The notes: a model not told the origin generated them from the sequence alone. Counted from the first letter of the stretch, positions 8,915 through 18,918 are shown. The stretch: 64,000 nt of DNA from Shewanella sp. SR44-3 (GCF_014163735.1 NZ_JACJDV010000004.1:120919-184918); one strand, 5' to 3'. Numbers and translations are program-made.

Positions 8915-10459
8915 ATGACGACAGCTAAACGTCCGCTGGCACTCCTTATCCTTGATGGTTGGGGCTACCGTGAGAACCCGCATAATAATGCGGTTTTCCA
9001 CGCTCGCACCCCCGTTTTAGATAAGTTAAACGCCCAATACCCTAACAGCTTGATTTCAGGTTCAGGTCTAGATGTTGGTTTACCCGATGGCCAAATGGGC
9101 AACTCTGAGGTTGGTCATATTAATATCGGTTCTGGCCGGGTGGTATATCAGGAGTTAACCCGAGTAAGCAAAGCCATTGAAGATGGTGAATTTGATGAAA
9201 ATTCAGTACTTTGCAAAGCCGTTGATGATGCGATAAATACTAATGGTGCTGTTCATATTATGGGGCTGTTGTCACCTGGTGGTGTACATAGTCATGAGGA
9301 GCATATCGAAGCCATGTGCCGGATGGCCGTTAAGCGTGGCGCTAAAAAAGTTTATTTACACGCTTTCTTAGACGGTCGCGATACTCCGCCACGTAGCGCT
9401 AAAGCCAGCCTAACTCATTTTGATGATCTGTTTACTACATTAGGCCAAGGCCGCGTGGCTTCAATTATTGGCCGTTACTACGCCATGGACAGAGACAATC
9501 GCTGGGATCGTGTCTCTCAAGCCTATGATTTAATCACTCAAGGTCAAGGAAAGTTTAGTTATTCTAATGCCGTTGATGCATTAGAAGCTGCCTATAGCCG
9601 TGATGAAAACGATGAATTCGTTGCCGCCTCTAGCATTACTGATGCCCAAGGCCAGTCAGCCAGTTTAAATGATGGCGACACCATGATATTCATGAATTTT
9701 CGCGCCGACCGTGCACGCCAAATTACTCGCAGCTTTATCGATGCCGATTTCGATGGGTTTAAACGTGCCGTAACGCCTAAGGCTAACTTTGTTACCTTGA
9801 CCGAATATGCCGCTGATATCAGTGCGCCAAAGGCATTTCCATCGTCTGATTTAGTGAATACTTTCGGTGAGACGCTGCAGAATCTAAATAAAACCCAGTT
9901 GCGGATTTCAGAAACTGAAAAATATGCCCACGTAACGTTTTTCTTTAATGGCGGTAAAGAAGATCCATTTAACGGTGAAGATCGTATCTTGATCCCATCA
10001 CCTAAAGTGGCGACTTATGATTTACAACCTGAAATGAATTCAACTGAGCTTACTGACAAGTTAGTCGCAGCGATTGAATCTGCTAAGTATGATGTAATCA
10101 TTTGTAACTATCCTAATGGTGATATGGTTGGGCATACTGGTAACTTTGATGCCGCGGTGAAAGCCTGTGAAGCTGTAGATGCCTGTATAGGCCGCGTTGT
10201 TGAAGCCTTAGCGAAAGTGGATGGCGAGTGTTTAATTACAGCCGATCACGGCAATGCAGAGCAGATGACAGATGAGTCTACAGGCCAAGCACATACAGCT
10301 CACACCAGTGAATTGGTGCCTTTTATTTATGTTGGCCGCAAAGCCAGCATAAAAGATGGCGGTCGTTTGAGTGATATCGCGCCAACTATGTTATCTTTGA
10401 TGGGCCAGCCAGTGCCTGCGGAAATGACCGGGCGTTGTATTATTGACCTGAAAGAGTAA
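8915..10459 (+). CDS. gpmI: 2,3-bisphosphoglycerate-independent phosphoglycerate mutase
   Basis: GpmI interconverts 3- and 2-phosphoglycerate in glycolysis and gluconeogenesis, using two manganese ions and a phosphoserine intermediate. The 514-residue length is normal. The nucleophile is S64 in MGNSEVGH. Metal-binding segments LILDGWG (N-terminus), DGRDTPP and [11 protein letters not shown] are all present. The start has AGAAGGT upstream. It is followed after ten bases by envC, the same order as in E. coli. Confidence 0.98.
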   Translation: MTTAKRPLALLILDGWGYRENPHNNAVFHARTPVLDKLNAQYPNSLISGSGLDVGLPDGQMGNSEVGHINIGSGRVVYQELTRVSKAIEDGEFDENSVLCKAVDDAINTNGAVHIMGLLSPGGVHSHEEHIEAMCRMAVKRGAKKVYLHAFLDGRDTPPRSAKASLTHFDDLFTTLGQGRVASIIGRYYAMDRDNRWDRVSQAYDLITQGQGKFSYSNAVDALEAAYSRDENDEFVAASSITDAQGQSASLNDGDTMIFMNFRADRARQITRSFIDADFDGFKRAVTPKANFVTLTEYAADISAPKAFPSSDLVNTFGETLQNLNKTQLRISETEKYAHVTFFFNGGKEDPFNGEDRILIPSPKVATYDLQPEMNSTELTDKLVAAIESAKYDVIICNYPNGDMVGHTGNFDAAVKACEAVDACIGRVVEALAKVDGECLITADHGNAEQMTDESTGQAHTAHTSELVPFIYVGRKASIKDGGRLSDIAPTMLSLMGQPVPAEMTGRCIIDLKE

Positions 10460-10469
10460 TCCCTAACTC

Positions 10470-11609
10470 GTGAACATTCGACTATTAAAAGCCAGCATTC
10501 TTGCTGGCTTTATATTGCTTCCTTTGCCTGCACTCAGCGCCGACATAGATAAACGTCAAGCTGAGCTTAAGGCGATACAAGCCCAAATTAATAAACAGAA
10601 GAACACCCTGCAAGACACCAGTCGCCAGCGGGAAAAACTGCAAGCCTTATTGAAGCAGGACGAGAAAGCTATTGCCCATTCTGCGCAAAAAGTTAATCAA
10701 TCTAAGCAATCTCTTAATGCCATAAATAAAAAGCTTACCGAGCTTACTCAAGAACAAACCAGGTTAGAACGTGACAAAATAGGGCAACAAGCCACCTTAT
10801 CACGGCAGCTATCAAGTGCTTATCTTGCAGGTAATCACGATTACACTAAGATGATGCTCAATCAACAAAACCCTGCCACGATTGAGCGTATGCTGGCGTA
10901 TTATCAGTATTTAAACAAAGCTAGAATGAACGCCATAACAGAGTTAAAGATCACCCTAACTCAATTAAACCAAGTGAAAACCTCGCAAATCAATACCCAG
11001 CAAAAGCTCAATGCACTAGTGATTACCCAACAGAAGCAAGCAAAAAACCTGACCAAAGAACAAAATCAGCGTCAACACACCTTAACTCAGCTGCAACGTA
11101 CTTTAAATACTAAAGGTGCAGAGTTAGAGCAATTGCAAATCGAAGAAGCCAGTATTAAGCGCGTGGTGCAGCAAGCTCTAATCGCAAGCAAAGCCAGTAA
11201 AGCAACCCCTGCCATGGATGGCCTTAACGTCAGCAAAACTAAGCTACCCTGGCCCACTAAAGGTCGTCTAAACACTAAGTTTGGTAGCAGCCGCTCTGGG
11301 CAAATTAACTGGAAAGGCGTTATTTTATCAGCTGCAGAAGGCCAAGCTGTTAATGCCGTTGCTGCTGGTAGAGTCATTTATGCCGATTGGCTCAGAGGCT
11401 TTGGCATGGTGATGGTGGTCGATCACGGCAAAGGATTTATGAGCCTTTATGGCCATGCGCAAGCATTGCTTAAAAAACCTGGAGACAAAATTAACCGCGG
11501 TGAAACGATTGCCTTGGTGGGTCGCTCAGGTGGGCGCACTGAACCTGGCCTATACTTTGAAATAAGAAACAAAGGTCAAGCGGTCAATCCAGCAAATTAC
11601 TGTCGCTGA
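10470..11609 (+). CDS. envC: Murein hydrolase activator EnvC
   Basis: The 379-residue protein has a signal peptide (about residues 1-23, ending ALSA), a long Q/K-rich coiled coil (about 25-240) and a C-terminal LytM domain (about 260-375). EnvC sits in the periplasm, is recruited to the divisome by FtsEX and activates AmiA/AmiB amidases. The LytM zinc ligands are degenerate: the usual HxH segment reads LYFEI, as expected for the non-enzymatic activator. The start is GTG at 10470. ftsE and ftsX, the partner genes, are about 30 kb away in this window. Confidence 0.94.
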   Translation: MNIRLLKASILAGFILLPLPALSADIDKRQAELKAIQAQINKQKNTLQDTSRQREKLQALLKQDEKAIAHSAQKVNQSKQSLNAINKKLTELTQEQTRLERDKIGQQATLSRQLSSAYLAGNHDYTKMMLNQQNPATIERMLAYYQYLNKARMNAITELKITLTQLNQVKTSQINTQQKLNALVITQQKQAKNLTKEQNQRQHTLTQLQRTLNTKGAELEQLQIEEASIKRVVQQALIASKASKATPAMDGLNVSKTKLPWPTKGRLNTKFGSSRSGQINWKGVILSAAEGQAVNAVAAGRVIYADWLRGFGMVMVVDHGKGFMSLYGHAQALLKKPGDKINRGETIALVGRSGGRTEPGLYFEIRNKGQAVNPANYCR

Positions 11610-11649
11610 TAATCGCTAATCATTACCTTTTTAGGTATTTGGAGGCGTT

Positions 11650-12852
11650 ATGGGGCAATATTTTCGTTATCTTTTATGTTTTATCTTAGGGGCAATATTT
11701 GCCCTTTCGATAAGCTTATCCAGTTCCGAGCATGCCCATAATCATATCAAGGACTATGACTACCCCTTGTTAATGGATGTCATTGAAACCATTGAAACCT
11801 ATTACGTTAAGCCTCTTCCTAGACAAGAATTAATCGAAGCCGCTATCGCGGGGATTTTCACCCATCTAGACCCTTACTCAGACTTTCTTAACCATAGCGA
11901 TTACCAAAGTTTAAGCGATGTAAACAAAGGCAGTTATTTCGGTTTTGGCTTTGAGGTGGCAACCGATGACAATAAAATCGTTATCATCAGCCCATTCTCA
12001 GGCTCTCCAGCCGCTAAAGTTGGTATACAAGCTGGTGATATTATAGTCAAACTCAACGGCTATGACATAGATGCAAACAACCTCAATCAAGTGCTTAAAG
12101 ACATCAAACGACACAGCCAAGCAAAAGAAGCTATCGGCCTCACTTTACAACGAATTGACCATGCAGCACTGATAGATGTCAGCCTACAGCCAAGCTTAGT
12201 GCAAATAGAAGCCATTAATGCTCGCCTAATCGATAACGAGATAGGTTATATACACCTTGCAAGCTTTCAAGAAGACACCACCACAGCGATTAGACAGCAA
12301 GCTATCGCATGGCAAAATCATAAACTCACAGGGGTTATTCTAGATCTGAGAAATAACCCCGGAGGTCTATTAGATCAAGCCATTGGCATTGCTGATTTAT
12401 TTTTAGATAAAGGTTTGATTGTCTCGACTAAGGGGCGCTTCTTTGATGCCAATGAAGCCTATTACGCCTCTTCAGAAGCCATTTTTTCTAATGTACCTAT
12501 GGTGGTATTGATCAATAAAGGCTCAGCATCTGCCTCTGAAGTATTGGCAGCAGCGTTACAAGAGAATAACCGTGCCACTTTAATGGGTGAGAAAAGTTTT
12601 GGCAAAGGCACAATACAAAGTCTTATTCCTATGCTGAATCAAGGTAATGCCATGAAGCTCACCATAGCCAAATACAGCACCCCAAAAGGCAACGATATTC
12701 ACAGCAAGGGAATAGAGCCAGATATAAAAATTGAAATTGCTGCTGTAACTGCGGCCAATAATATGCCTATAATCGATAAAATCGCGAAGCAATCTCAACA
12801 ATCGGATAATGAACTTGATACTGCTATTGCGTGGATAACAACAAATAACTAA
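11650..12852 (+). CDS. ctpA: Carboxy-terminal processing protease (S41 family)
   Basis: The 400-residue protein has an N-terminal signal/anchor (about residues 6-25), a PDZ domain (about 90-175) and an S41 peptidase domain. The catalytic pair is S294 in GSASASE and K319 in SFGKGTIQ, 25 residues apart as in known family members. It would cleave C-terminal tails of periplasmic proteins. It lies between envC and the divergent deacetylase, an order seen in several gammaproteobacteria, which suggests a link to cell-wall hydrolase control. Confidence 0.93.
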   Translation: MGQYFRYLLCFILGAIFALSISLSSSEHAHNHIKDYDYPLLMDVIETIETYYVKPLPRQELIEAAIAGIFTHLDPYSDFLNHSDYQSLSDVNKGSYFGFGFEVATDDNKIVIISPFSGSPAAKVGIQAGDIIVKLNGYDIDANNLNQVLKDIKRHSQAKEAIGLTLQRIDHAALIDVSLQPSLVQIEAINARLIDNEIGYIHLASFQEDTTTAIRQQAIAWQNHKLTGVILDLRNNPGGLLDQAIGIADLFLDKGLIVSTKGRFFDANEAYYASSEAIFSNVPMVVLINKGSASASEVLAAALQENNRATLMGEKSFGKGTIQSLIPMLNQGNAMKLTIAKYSTPKGNDIHSKGIEPDIKIEIAAVTAANNMPIIDKIAKQSQQSDNELDTAIAWITTNN

Positions 12853-12863
12853 AAGCAGACTCA

Positions 12864-13631
12864 GTGCAATATCTTTATATATTTTTAGGGTTACTCTTTA
12901 TTCAGCCCGTTTTTGCGGCAAAACTAGCGATCATCATTGACGATATTGGCTATCGTCAAACCGATGAGGCGGTGCTATCGCTGCCAAATACCATCACACT
13001 CTCCGTTCTGCCACACACTCCATTAGGACAAAAACTGGCTCAAGATGGCCACAATAATGGTCATGAAATCATGCTGCATTTACCTATGCAAGCACTCAAT
13101 GGTAAAGAGTTGGGCCCTGGCGGGCTCACTAATGACATGACTGAGCAGCAAATAAAACAACAACTTTACTACGCTGTCAGTAGCATACCATTTGCTAAAG
13201 GCGCAAATAATCATATGGGTAGCCTGCTGACTCAAATGCGAGATCCCATGCGCTGGGTAATGCAAAGCCTTAAGCAAAACAATTTATATTTTGTCGATAG
13301 CATGACGACTCGGTTTACTAAAGCTGCAGATAGCGCACAATCATTAGGGGTGCCAACACTAAAACGTCAGGTATTTCTTGATAATGATGTCAGTGAAGTG
13401 GCGCTTCAACGCCAATTTAATCTGATCATGGCTATGGCTAAAAAAGATAAGCAAGTCATTGCGATAGCTCATCCATACCCAGAAACAGTGCACTTTCTTA
13501 AGGCCAATTTACACAGGCTTGAACAGGCAGGAATTGAGCTAGTACACACTTCACACTTGTTACCACCAACTGGCAATAATGAAATGATGGCTAGTCAAAC
13601 CAGTGCTAACTCAAATTTAATACTGAAATAG
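12864..13631 (+). CDS. yibQ: YibQ-like divergent polysaccharide deacetylase family protein
   Basis: The 255-residue secreted protein starts with GTG and a signal peptide (about residues 1-18). It then shows the DUF610 pattern: LAIIIDDIGYR, TLSVLPHTPLG, EIMLHLPMQA and NNHMGS. The fold is that of polysaccharide deacetylases; the substrate of this branch is unknown. It closes the gpmI-envC-ctpA group, as in E. coli where yibQ follows envC. Its last 26 bases overlap the end of the convergent nsrR-like gene. Confidence 0.88.
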   Translation: MQYLYIFLGLLFIQPVFAAKLAIIIDDIGYRQTDEAVLSLPNTITLSVLPHTPLGQKLAQDGHNNGHEIMLHLPMQALNGKELGPGGLTNDMTEQQIKQQLYYAVSSIPFAKGANNHMGSLLTQMRDPMRWVMQSLKQNNLYFVDSMTTRFTKAADSAQSLGVPTLKRQVFLDNDVSEVALQRQFNLIMAMAKKDKQVIAIAHPYPETVHFLKANLHRLEQAGIELVHTSHLLPPTGNNEMMASQTSANSNLILK

Positions 13632-14061
13632 TAGGGTCTGCCAAGCTTCCCAATAATTTATCTTTATTATTAATAATATCAGACAGATAATAGCTATCCA
13701 ATACAGCTAGGTAAGCTTCAAGCGCTTTAGCTAATATAGACTTTAAGTTACAAACAGGGGTAAAGCGGCAATAAGGTTCACCACAATTGACCTGAACAAG
13801 AGAATGCTCCAATTCACGAACTATGCTGCCTAAATTAATTTCTGTAGCAAACCTAGCTAACCTAAAACCACCATTCTTACCTCTGATCGTCTTCAAATAG
13901 CCTAACTTACCCAAATGGTGAACTATTTTAGCCACATGATTGGCCGATAATTCGAACACTTGAGTTATCTCTGCAATTCGAAACAACTCAACCCGTTCAG
14001 GTTGAATAGCTAGGTACATCAAGATCCTAATACCATAATCGGTATAACGTGTTAACTGCAT
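13606..14061 (-). CDS. nsrR: NsrR-type Rrf2-family nitric-oxide-sensing repressor
   Basis: The 151-residue protein begins MQLTRYTDYGIRILMYLA, the winged-helix start of Rrf2 regulators. It carries three cysteines C93-x4-C98-x5-C104, the spacing of NsrR iron-sulfur ligands, and D8, the fourth ligand position described for NsrR. NsrR releases DNA when its [4Fe-4S] cluster reacts with nitric oxide. It is transcribed with the upstream YkgJ-like gene 30 bases away. No hmp, norVW or ytfE-type target lies in the window, so NsrR is assigned from sequence only; other Rrf2 types (IscR, RirA) have different cysteine spacing. Confidence 0.85.
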   Translation of the reverse strand: MQLTRYTDYGIRILMYLAIQPERVELFRIAEITQVFELSANHVAKIVHHLGKLGYLKTIRGKNGGFRLARFATEINLGSIVRELEHSLVQVNCGEPYCRFTPVCNLKSILAKALEAYLAVLDSYYLSDIINNKDKLLGSLADPTISVLNLS

Positions 14062-14091
14062 AGTAATTCCAAATCGTAAATAAACACTAGT

Positions 14092-14343
14092 CTAGCAGGT
14101 AGAAGATTCAAGGTCTGTGATCAACCAAATAGCTTGCTCATTTGTGGAACCGCAAACATCAATACTTGCAGCAAAACCACCACAAACAGCAGGGCGTTCA
14201 GGCTGACCAAAAATCATGCACAAGTTATCAGTGTTTAACTGGATGCAACGCTCACCGGCAGGTTTACCCTGTGGCATACCAGGTATTGGACTAGTAATAG
14301 ATGGCGCAATACAACAGGCACCACAGCCCAAGCGACACTCCAT
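14092..14343 (-). CDS. YkgJ-like small cysteine-rich cluster protein
   Basis: The 83-residue protein begins MECRLGCGACCIAPSI, the CxxCxxCC signature of the YkgJ/UPF0153 family, thought to bind a metal or Fe-S cluster. Further cysteines occur in GERCIQL, NLCMIFG, AVCGGF and DVCGS. The ATG at 14343 is preferred over an in-frame TTG four codons upstream because the conserved motif starts right there. It is the upstream partner of the nsrR-like gene, which hints at a role in nitrosative or Fe-S stress; no function is proven for the family. Confidence 0.85.
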   Translation of the reverse strand: MECRLGCGACCIAPSITSPIPGMPQGKPAGERCIQLNTDNLCMIFGQPERPAVCGGFAASIDVCGSTNEQAIWLITDLESSTC

Positions 14344-14564
14344 AGCAATTCCCAATAGTTAAATGACTAAAAAACAGAAATGTATTATAAAGCAAATGCC
14401 CAGAGTAGGATTAAATAAACCTTGATAAAATTAAGATTTATGGTGAAAAAACGAACGTGTTTTAACCACTTAAAACTTTGTTTGATGAGATGGGCCGGCT
14501 ATGATCTTATTGCCTTTTTAATAAGGGGGCGCATTATGTATTTTTATGTCTCAATTCAATTTTA

Positions 14565-14972
14565 ATGTTAGCTGGGATTATATCTAGGGCTACGAATAAC
14601 CCGTATACATCTAACATTTATCGATTCAGCGTACTTGAATATTGGCAAGAAACTTTCTCTTATCACTTTGGTTCATCTGGAAAATCACACTCGGGAATAT
14701 TTTTTCTAGGCGAAGGCCGCAGAAGTCCGGATCAAGAACAGACACCTTTAGAGAAAATCGGTAAGGCTTTAATTGAAGAGTACAGCAAACATAAAAATGA
14801 CACAGATGCTCAAAAGTTGGGAGTACCTGCGCTTCTGTGGGTTAAATTTTTATATATCAAGAATAAATTCGAGTCTATCGATATGGATGAACATAAGGAT
14901 TTTGTCGAATCAGCGTCCCCATTAGACTGGATGGGCAAAGATGAATTATCAGATTTACTTTTAGCTAGCTGA
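14565..14972 (+). CDS. Hypothetical protein (orphan, 135 residues)
   Basis: I do not recognise this protein. It has no signal peptide or membrane segment. The sequence is mixed-charge, with an acidic C-terminal half and a tail ASPLDWMGKDELSDLLLAS. The last 12 bases overlap the convergent SCO gene. An ATG at 14546 in another frame reads MSQFNFNVSWDYI and stops at 14587. That peptide looks coding, so the true N-terminus may be in that frame and the gene may carry a frameshift. A small immunity or accessory protein is possible but unsupported. Confidence 0.55.
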   Translation: MLAGIISRATNNPYTSNIYRFSVLEYWQETFSYHFGSSGKSHSGIFFLGEGRRSPDQEQTPLEKIGKALIEEYSKHKNDTDAQKLGVPALLWVKFLYIKNKFESIDMDEHKDFVESASPLDWMGKDELSDLLLAS

Positions 14973-15608
14973 ATAGCGGTTAAAAATTTGCTCCAAATCG
15001 GCCAGTAGTTCCTTGTTATTGATTTGGCCCATCTGCCCCAGCACAGGTTTAGGTTTGAATACCGCAAACTTCTCCCCTTTAGGTGACACTAGTACATAGG
15101 ATGCACTGTGATCCACTTGGTAATCATCGCCATCGCCGACCATAGCATAGGCAAATCCTAAATCCCGACTAAAGGGAAACAGTTTAGCGTGTGGGGCTGT
15201 TACGGCTTTAAATTCAGAGTTGAAAAAATTAATGTAATCTAAGCGTTTCTGCTGGGTATCTCGGGCGGGATCGGCCGAAACAAATACCACTTGAACTGGC
15301 ACCTTGCTGACGGCTTGAAGCTTAGGGTAAAGGGCGGCAAGTTTGGACAAGGTGGTGGGGCAGACGTCAGGGCAGGAGGTGTAGCCCACGAACACTAGGC
15401 TCCATTTACCCTCGAACTCTGCCTGAGTAAATTCAGCCCCTGACTGATCTTCGAGGCTAAAGGGCGCTAAGCCCCTAGGCTGCTCGAAAAGATAGCCGCT
15501 GCTTAAGGTCAATGGGCTTGTGTTCACCGCCTTGGATGGTGATAGCGCCACTAAGGCGGCGCCGCCAATGCCAAAGAGTAAAATAAATGAAATAATCAGC
15601 TTTTTCAA
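14961..15608 (-). CDS. SCO1/SenC-family copper chaperone
   Basis: SCO proteins deliver copper to the CuA centre of cytochrome oxidase subunit II. The 215-residue protein has an N-terminal anchor (residues 4-22) and a thioredoxin fold with C79-P-D-V-C83 and the distal ligand H167 in YQVDHS, the full SCO metal site. The TTG at 15608 is chosen as start because GGAG precedes it by eight bases and the hydrophobic anchor begins there; an ATG at 15650 would add 14 residues inside ctaB. It ends the oxidase assembly operon. Confidence 0.92.
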   Translation of the reverse strand: MKKLIISFILLFGIGGAALVALSPSKAVNTSPLTLSSGYLFEQPRGLAPFSLEDQSGAEFTQAEFEGKWSLVFVGYTSCPDVCPTTLSKLAALYPKLQAVSKVPVQVVFVSADPARDTQQKRLDYINFFNSEFKAVTAPHAKLFPFSRDLGFAYAMVGDGDDYQVDHSASYVLVSPKGEKFAVFKPKPVLGQMGQINNKELLADLEQIFNRYSAS

Positions 15609-15612
15609 TTGA

Positions 15613-16518
15613 TTAGCTCCATAAGTAATGATCGACCAATAAGACCACAAACAACAGCATTAAATGATAGATGGAGAAGGTAAACACCCGCATCGCAAGT
15701 CCTGGCTCATCATGGTATTTAAGCTGCCACGCCTTATAGATAAAGCCGCAACTTAAGATGCTCGAGCCCACTAAATATACCGGTCCTGACATGCCCACAA
15801 GCACAGGCAATAAACAGGCGAGTGCTAATAAGAAGGTATACAGCAAGATGCAGGTCTTAGTGAATTCCACCCCATGAGTCACAGGTAGCATGGGAATGTC
15901 CACTTTGGCGTATTCGGCTTTTCTGTGGATGGCCAGCGCCCAGAAATGGGGCGGCGTCCAAGTGAAAATAATGATCACTAACAACAGCGCATTACCGTGT
16001 AATTCATTGGTGACCGCAGTCCAGCCAAGTAGTGGCGGCATGGCACCCGCAAGACCGCCGATGACGATATTTTGCGGGGTTGCGCGTTTTAAATAGGCGG
16101 TATAGACCACGGCATAGCCGATTAAACTGGCGAAGGTGAGCCAAGCTGTTAGCGGATTCACCCACCAATACAGCAGCACAAAGCCCAGTCCCCCGAGTGA
16201 GAAGGCAAAACTAAAGGCCTTGTTGACCGATAACTTTCCCTTGGGCAGCGGGCGATTATAGGTGCGTGCCATCAAGCCATCGATGCGTCTGTCGATAAGA
16301 TGGTTAAAGGCCGCGGCCGAACCTGCCATCATGGCAATGCCCAGCATGCCAAAGACTAAAGGTTGCAAAGGCACGGCGCCCGGCAGGGCCAAACACATGC
16401 CCACTAACACTGTCAGTAGCATCAAGGCGACCACCTTGGGCTTGGTCATTTCGAAGTAATCACGCCAAGATAGCGAGAAACTCATGCTTTGCGCTGGAAT
16501 GATAAGAGGTTTAGCCAT
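15613..16518 (-). CDS. ctaB: Protoheme IX farnesyltransferase (heme O synthase)
   Basis: CtaB/CyoE attaches a farnesyl group to heme b to make heme O, the precursor of heme A. The 301-residue protein has eight or nine hydrophobic segments and the prenyltransferase motif N-x3-D-x3-D in [16 protein letters not shown]. It also has the second acidic motif around [14 protein letters not shown]. It follows ctaA by 13 bases in the oxidase operon, so heme O and heme A synthesis are encoded together. Confidence 0.96.
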   Translation of the reverse strand: MAKPLIIPAQSMSFSLSWRDYFEMTKPKVVALMLLTVLVGMCLALPGAVPLQPLVFGMLGIAMMAGSAAAFNHLIDRRIDGLMARTYNRPLPKGKLSVNKAFSFAFSLGGLGFVLLYWWVNPLTAWLTFASLIGYAVVYTAYLKRATPQNIVIGGLAGAMPPLLGWTAVTNELHGNALLLVIIIFTWTPPHFWALAIHRKAEYAKVDIPMLPVTHGVEFTKTCILLYTFLLALACLLPVLVGMSGPVYLVGSSILSCGFIYKAWQLKYHDEPGLAMRVFTFSIYHLMLLFVVLLVDHYLWS

Positions 16519-16531
16519 GGTTGCGTCCTCG

Positions 16532-17512
16532 CTATGCTTTACGCCATAGGGCGTAATTAATAAAAACTAAGTTCAGTAACAGCAGTGCGGCACCGCCATT
16601 GTGAGACACGGCAATGCCTAAGGGTAAATGCATCACCACATTCGATATGCCAAGCCCGATTTGAACTAACACTAAAACAACCAGCAAGTAGGCGCTGCTG
16701 CGCATCACCTGTGACTGAGCGCTGAATAACTTGAACGCTAACCAGAGTAAGGTCAGCGCTGTCACTAGCCCCCATATTCGATGGCTGACATGTATGGTCA
16801 TTCGCGTCGCATAGTCGAGCACCCCATATTCAAAACTTGGATGTTGCCCCTGAAACGGTGAGAAGGCATCGGCAAAGCGCAGATTATCAAACCAGTTGCC
16901 TTCACATAGGGGCAGTTGGGTGCAGGCGAGGGCGGCATAGTTAGATGACGTCCAGCCGCCGAGCATAATTTGTATTACCAGTACCCCTAGTGCGACTAGG
17001 GCCAACGGCAATAGGGCTCTTGCCTTGCTGTCACCGCCCGGGATCCTAAAGGCCCCTGTGCGTAGATACAGCAGTAGCAATAAGGCAAACAGGGTAAAGC
17101 CGCCAATTAAGTGCGACATCACCACTATGGGCATGAGCTTCATGGTGACAGTCCACATTCCAAGCGCCGCTTGAAACAGGATTAATAGCGCAATAAAAAT
17201 AGGTAGCCGCTTAGGGGTATCTTGGCTGCGTAAGCACAAGATTAAAATGCCTAGCACTAATAAGCCTAAAGTGCCGGCTATGTATCTGTGGATCATCTCA
17301 AGCCAGGCTTTTTCCGGCTCCACTGTGTGCTCGGGGAAGTTTATTTCCACCTTGCTCAGTTCATGGGCTTCATCGGGCACAGTTAAGTGACCATAACACC
17401 CTGGCCAATCTGGGCAGCCAAGGCCAGCGTCAGAAAGCCGAGTGTATGCGCCCATTAAAATGACCATTAAAGTAAAGACTAAGGTGATTTTAAGTAATGA
17501 TTGCAACGTCAT
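16532..17512 (-). CDS. ctaA: Heme A synthase (COX15/CtaA)
   Basis: CtaA oxidises the C8 methyl of heme O to make heme A for aa3 oxidase. The 326-residue protein begins with a transmembrane segment followed by [21 protein letters not shown], the conserved periplasmic cysteine loop. Heme-ligand candidates are H in EMIHRYIAG, in VMSHLIGG and in [10 protein letters not shown] second cysteine pair occurs at [12 protein letters not shown]. The ATG shares one base with the stop of the upstream SCO-like gene (TAATG). Confidence 0.96.
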   Translation of the reverse strand: MTLQSLLKITLVFTLMVILMGAYTRLSDAGLGCPDWPGCYGHLTVPDEAHELSKVEINFPEHTVEPEKAWLEMIHRYIAGTLGLLVLGILILCLRSQDTPKRLPIFIALLILFQAALGMWTVTMKLMPIVVMSHLIGGFTLFALLLLLYLRTGAFRIPGGDSKARALLPLALVALGVLVIQIMLGGWTSSNYAALACTQLPLCEGNWFDNLRFADAFSPFQGQHPSFEYGVLDYATRMTIHVSHRIWGLVTALTLLWLAFKLFSAQSQVMRSSAYLLVVLVLVQIGLGISNVVMHLPLGIAVSHNGGAALLLLNLVFINYALWRKA

Positions 17513-18102
17513 TAGCCAACCCTCGACAGCTTTAGCATTTTACGCAGATCTGAAAGCATGGCCTTGCCCTGAGTGATATTGGCGTCGCGACCACTGATGC
17601 CGTCATAGCGCATCACGAGATTACCTAAGGGGTCGACTATGATCATTTGTTGATCAACCAGCAGGCTTGCTAACTGAGTATTGGCAGTCATAGTGCTGTA
17701 GTTAAGCTCAAGCTTATCTAAGGCTGCCACATCACTGTTTGATTGCACTATGATGATGGGCGCGACACGATTCTTCACTTGCCCCAGGGCAATATGACTC
17801 TGCTGCAGAATATAGAGTCTGTCTTGGCATTGACTGCCACAGTGACTGGGGAGTAAATAGAGAATTTGCCAAGAGTGCGGCTTAGGGTTGGCTTGAGTCA
17901 GGGATTGGTAGCTGATATCACCAGTTAACAGCTCACCCTGGTTGGTGGCGCCGCCTTGGTACAAATTTAGGCTTAAGACTAATTTTGCCAAGGCCACTGG
18001 CAGTACAAATACCAAGATAAGCACAAATAACGCTTTAGGACGTTTTTTAGTGACCGTTTTTGTTACCGTTGTCGCAGTTGTGATTGGGGCGTGGGAGTTC
18101 AT
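17512..18102 (-). CDS. Membrane-anchored SCO-like thioredoxin-fold protein
   Basis: The 196-residue protein has one N-terminal transmembrane segment (about residues 24-44) and a periplasmic domain. It carries LLPSHCGSQCQDRL, giving C88-x3-C92 as in SCO proteins, and a late strand IIVDPLGNLVMRYDG that resembles the SCO/thioredoxin C-terminal half. No histidine follows the cysteine motif except H104, so the distal SCO copper ligand seems to be missing. A disulfide reductase or assembly helper for the CuA site is a reasonable guess. It sits between surf1 and ctaA, which supports an oxidase role. Confidence 0.75.
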   Translation of the reverse strand: MNSHAPITTATTVTKTVTKKRPKALFVLILVFVLPVALAKLVLSLNLYQGGATNQGELLTGDISYQSLTQANPKPHSWQILYLLPSHCGSQCQDRLYILQQSHIALGQVKNRVAPIIIVQSNSDVAALDKLELNYSTMTANTQLASLLVDQQMIIVDPLGNLVMRYDGISGRDANITQGKAMLSDLRKMLKLSRVG

Positions 18103-18126
18103 TCTATCTCCTCTGTTCTCATTGAG

Positions 18127-18918
18127 TTATTGTTGTTTTTTCAATCTTTTATAACTTAACCATAACAGCATTAATGCAAACACCACAGCCATAGTGAACC
18201 ATTGCAAAGCGTAGCCAAAATGCTTCTTGGCAGGCATAGGTACAGGCTGCCATGGTTGAGGTAAAATACTGATATCTTTGGCTTGTAACACCACAGGCAC
18301 TAGCTTACGTGTCAGTAAGTGTTCCAAGGCCGGTAAATTTAAATTCTGAAACCGCAGTGGGTTCCCCGTTTCAGCATAAAGCTCATCACTCATGGGGTTA
18401 ATTTGTTTTTGGTAGACTCGCCCCGTCAGTTGATAGGCTTCGGAGCGCTGAGGTAACGGCGTTATCTTTGGCAGTATGCGCCTGTCCTTGTTGGCGCCAA
18501 TAAAGCCGAGTTCAACTAAAATCCAAGCAGGATTATCAGCCGCTTGATGGCCTTCAAGGCCGCTTAATGATCCTTGGCTTATCTCAAACACTTGCATGGC
18601 TAAGTAGCCCACTTGACCTTGATAAACTTGGTTATCTAGCAATAAAATCGGCGCAGGGGCTGGCTGGGCTTGGATGCTCAAGTTAAATCCTGTGAGTTCA
18701 TCTTGGGGTGTTTGTGCCAATAACTGCGCCAAATTTAACGGCGGTGCATTTTGTCTCTGAACTAGGCTTGCTTGCCATAGCGCCTTTTGCTCGCCCTTTT
18801 GGTATTGCCACAGACCAAGCTTGACCAAAAGCAGAAACACACCCACAGTGACACACAGCAAGAATAGATTAGCCCAGCTCACCATTCGAAAAGGAACGCC
18901 TGTGAATAGCCTAGTCAT
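18127..18918 (-). CDS. SURF1-family cytochrome oxidase assembly protein
   Basis: SURF1 proteins help insert heme a into subunit I. The protein has a transmembrane segment near each end (about residues 14-35 and 236-255) with a periplasmic domain between, and the family pattern LGLWQYQKGEQK and LLDNQVYQGQVGY. With the ATG at 18918 it is 264 residues. That start has AGGGTG upstream. Starts at 18954 or 18885 are also possible. The N-terminal region overlaps the start of a divergent small membrane gene. Confidence 0.88.
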   Translation of the reverse strand: MTRLFTGVPFRMVSWANLFLLCVTVGVFLLLVKLGLWQYQKGEQKALWQASLVQRQNAPPLNLAQLLAQTPQDELTGFNLSIQAQPAPAPILLLDNQVYQGQVGYLAMQVFEISQGSLSGLEGHQAADNPAWILVELGFIGANKDRRILPKITPLPQRSEAYQLTGRVYQKQINPMSDELYAETGNPLRFQNLNLPALEHLLTRKLVPVVLQAKDISILPQPWQPVPMPAKKHFGYALQWFTMAVVFALMLLWLSYKRLKKQQ

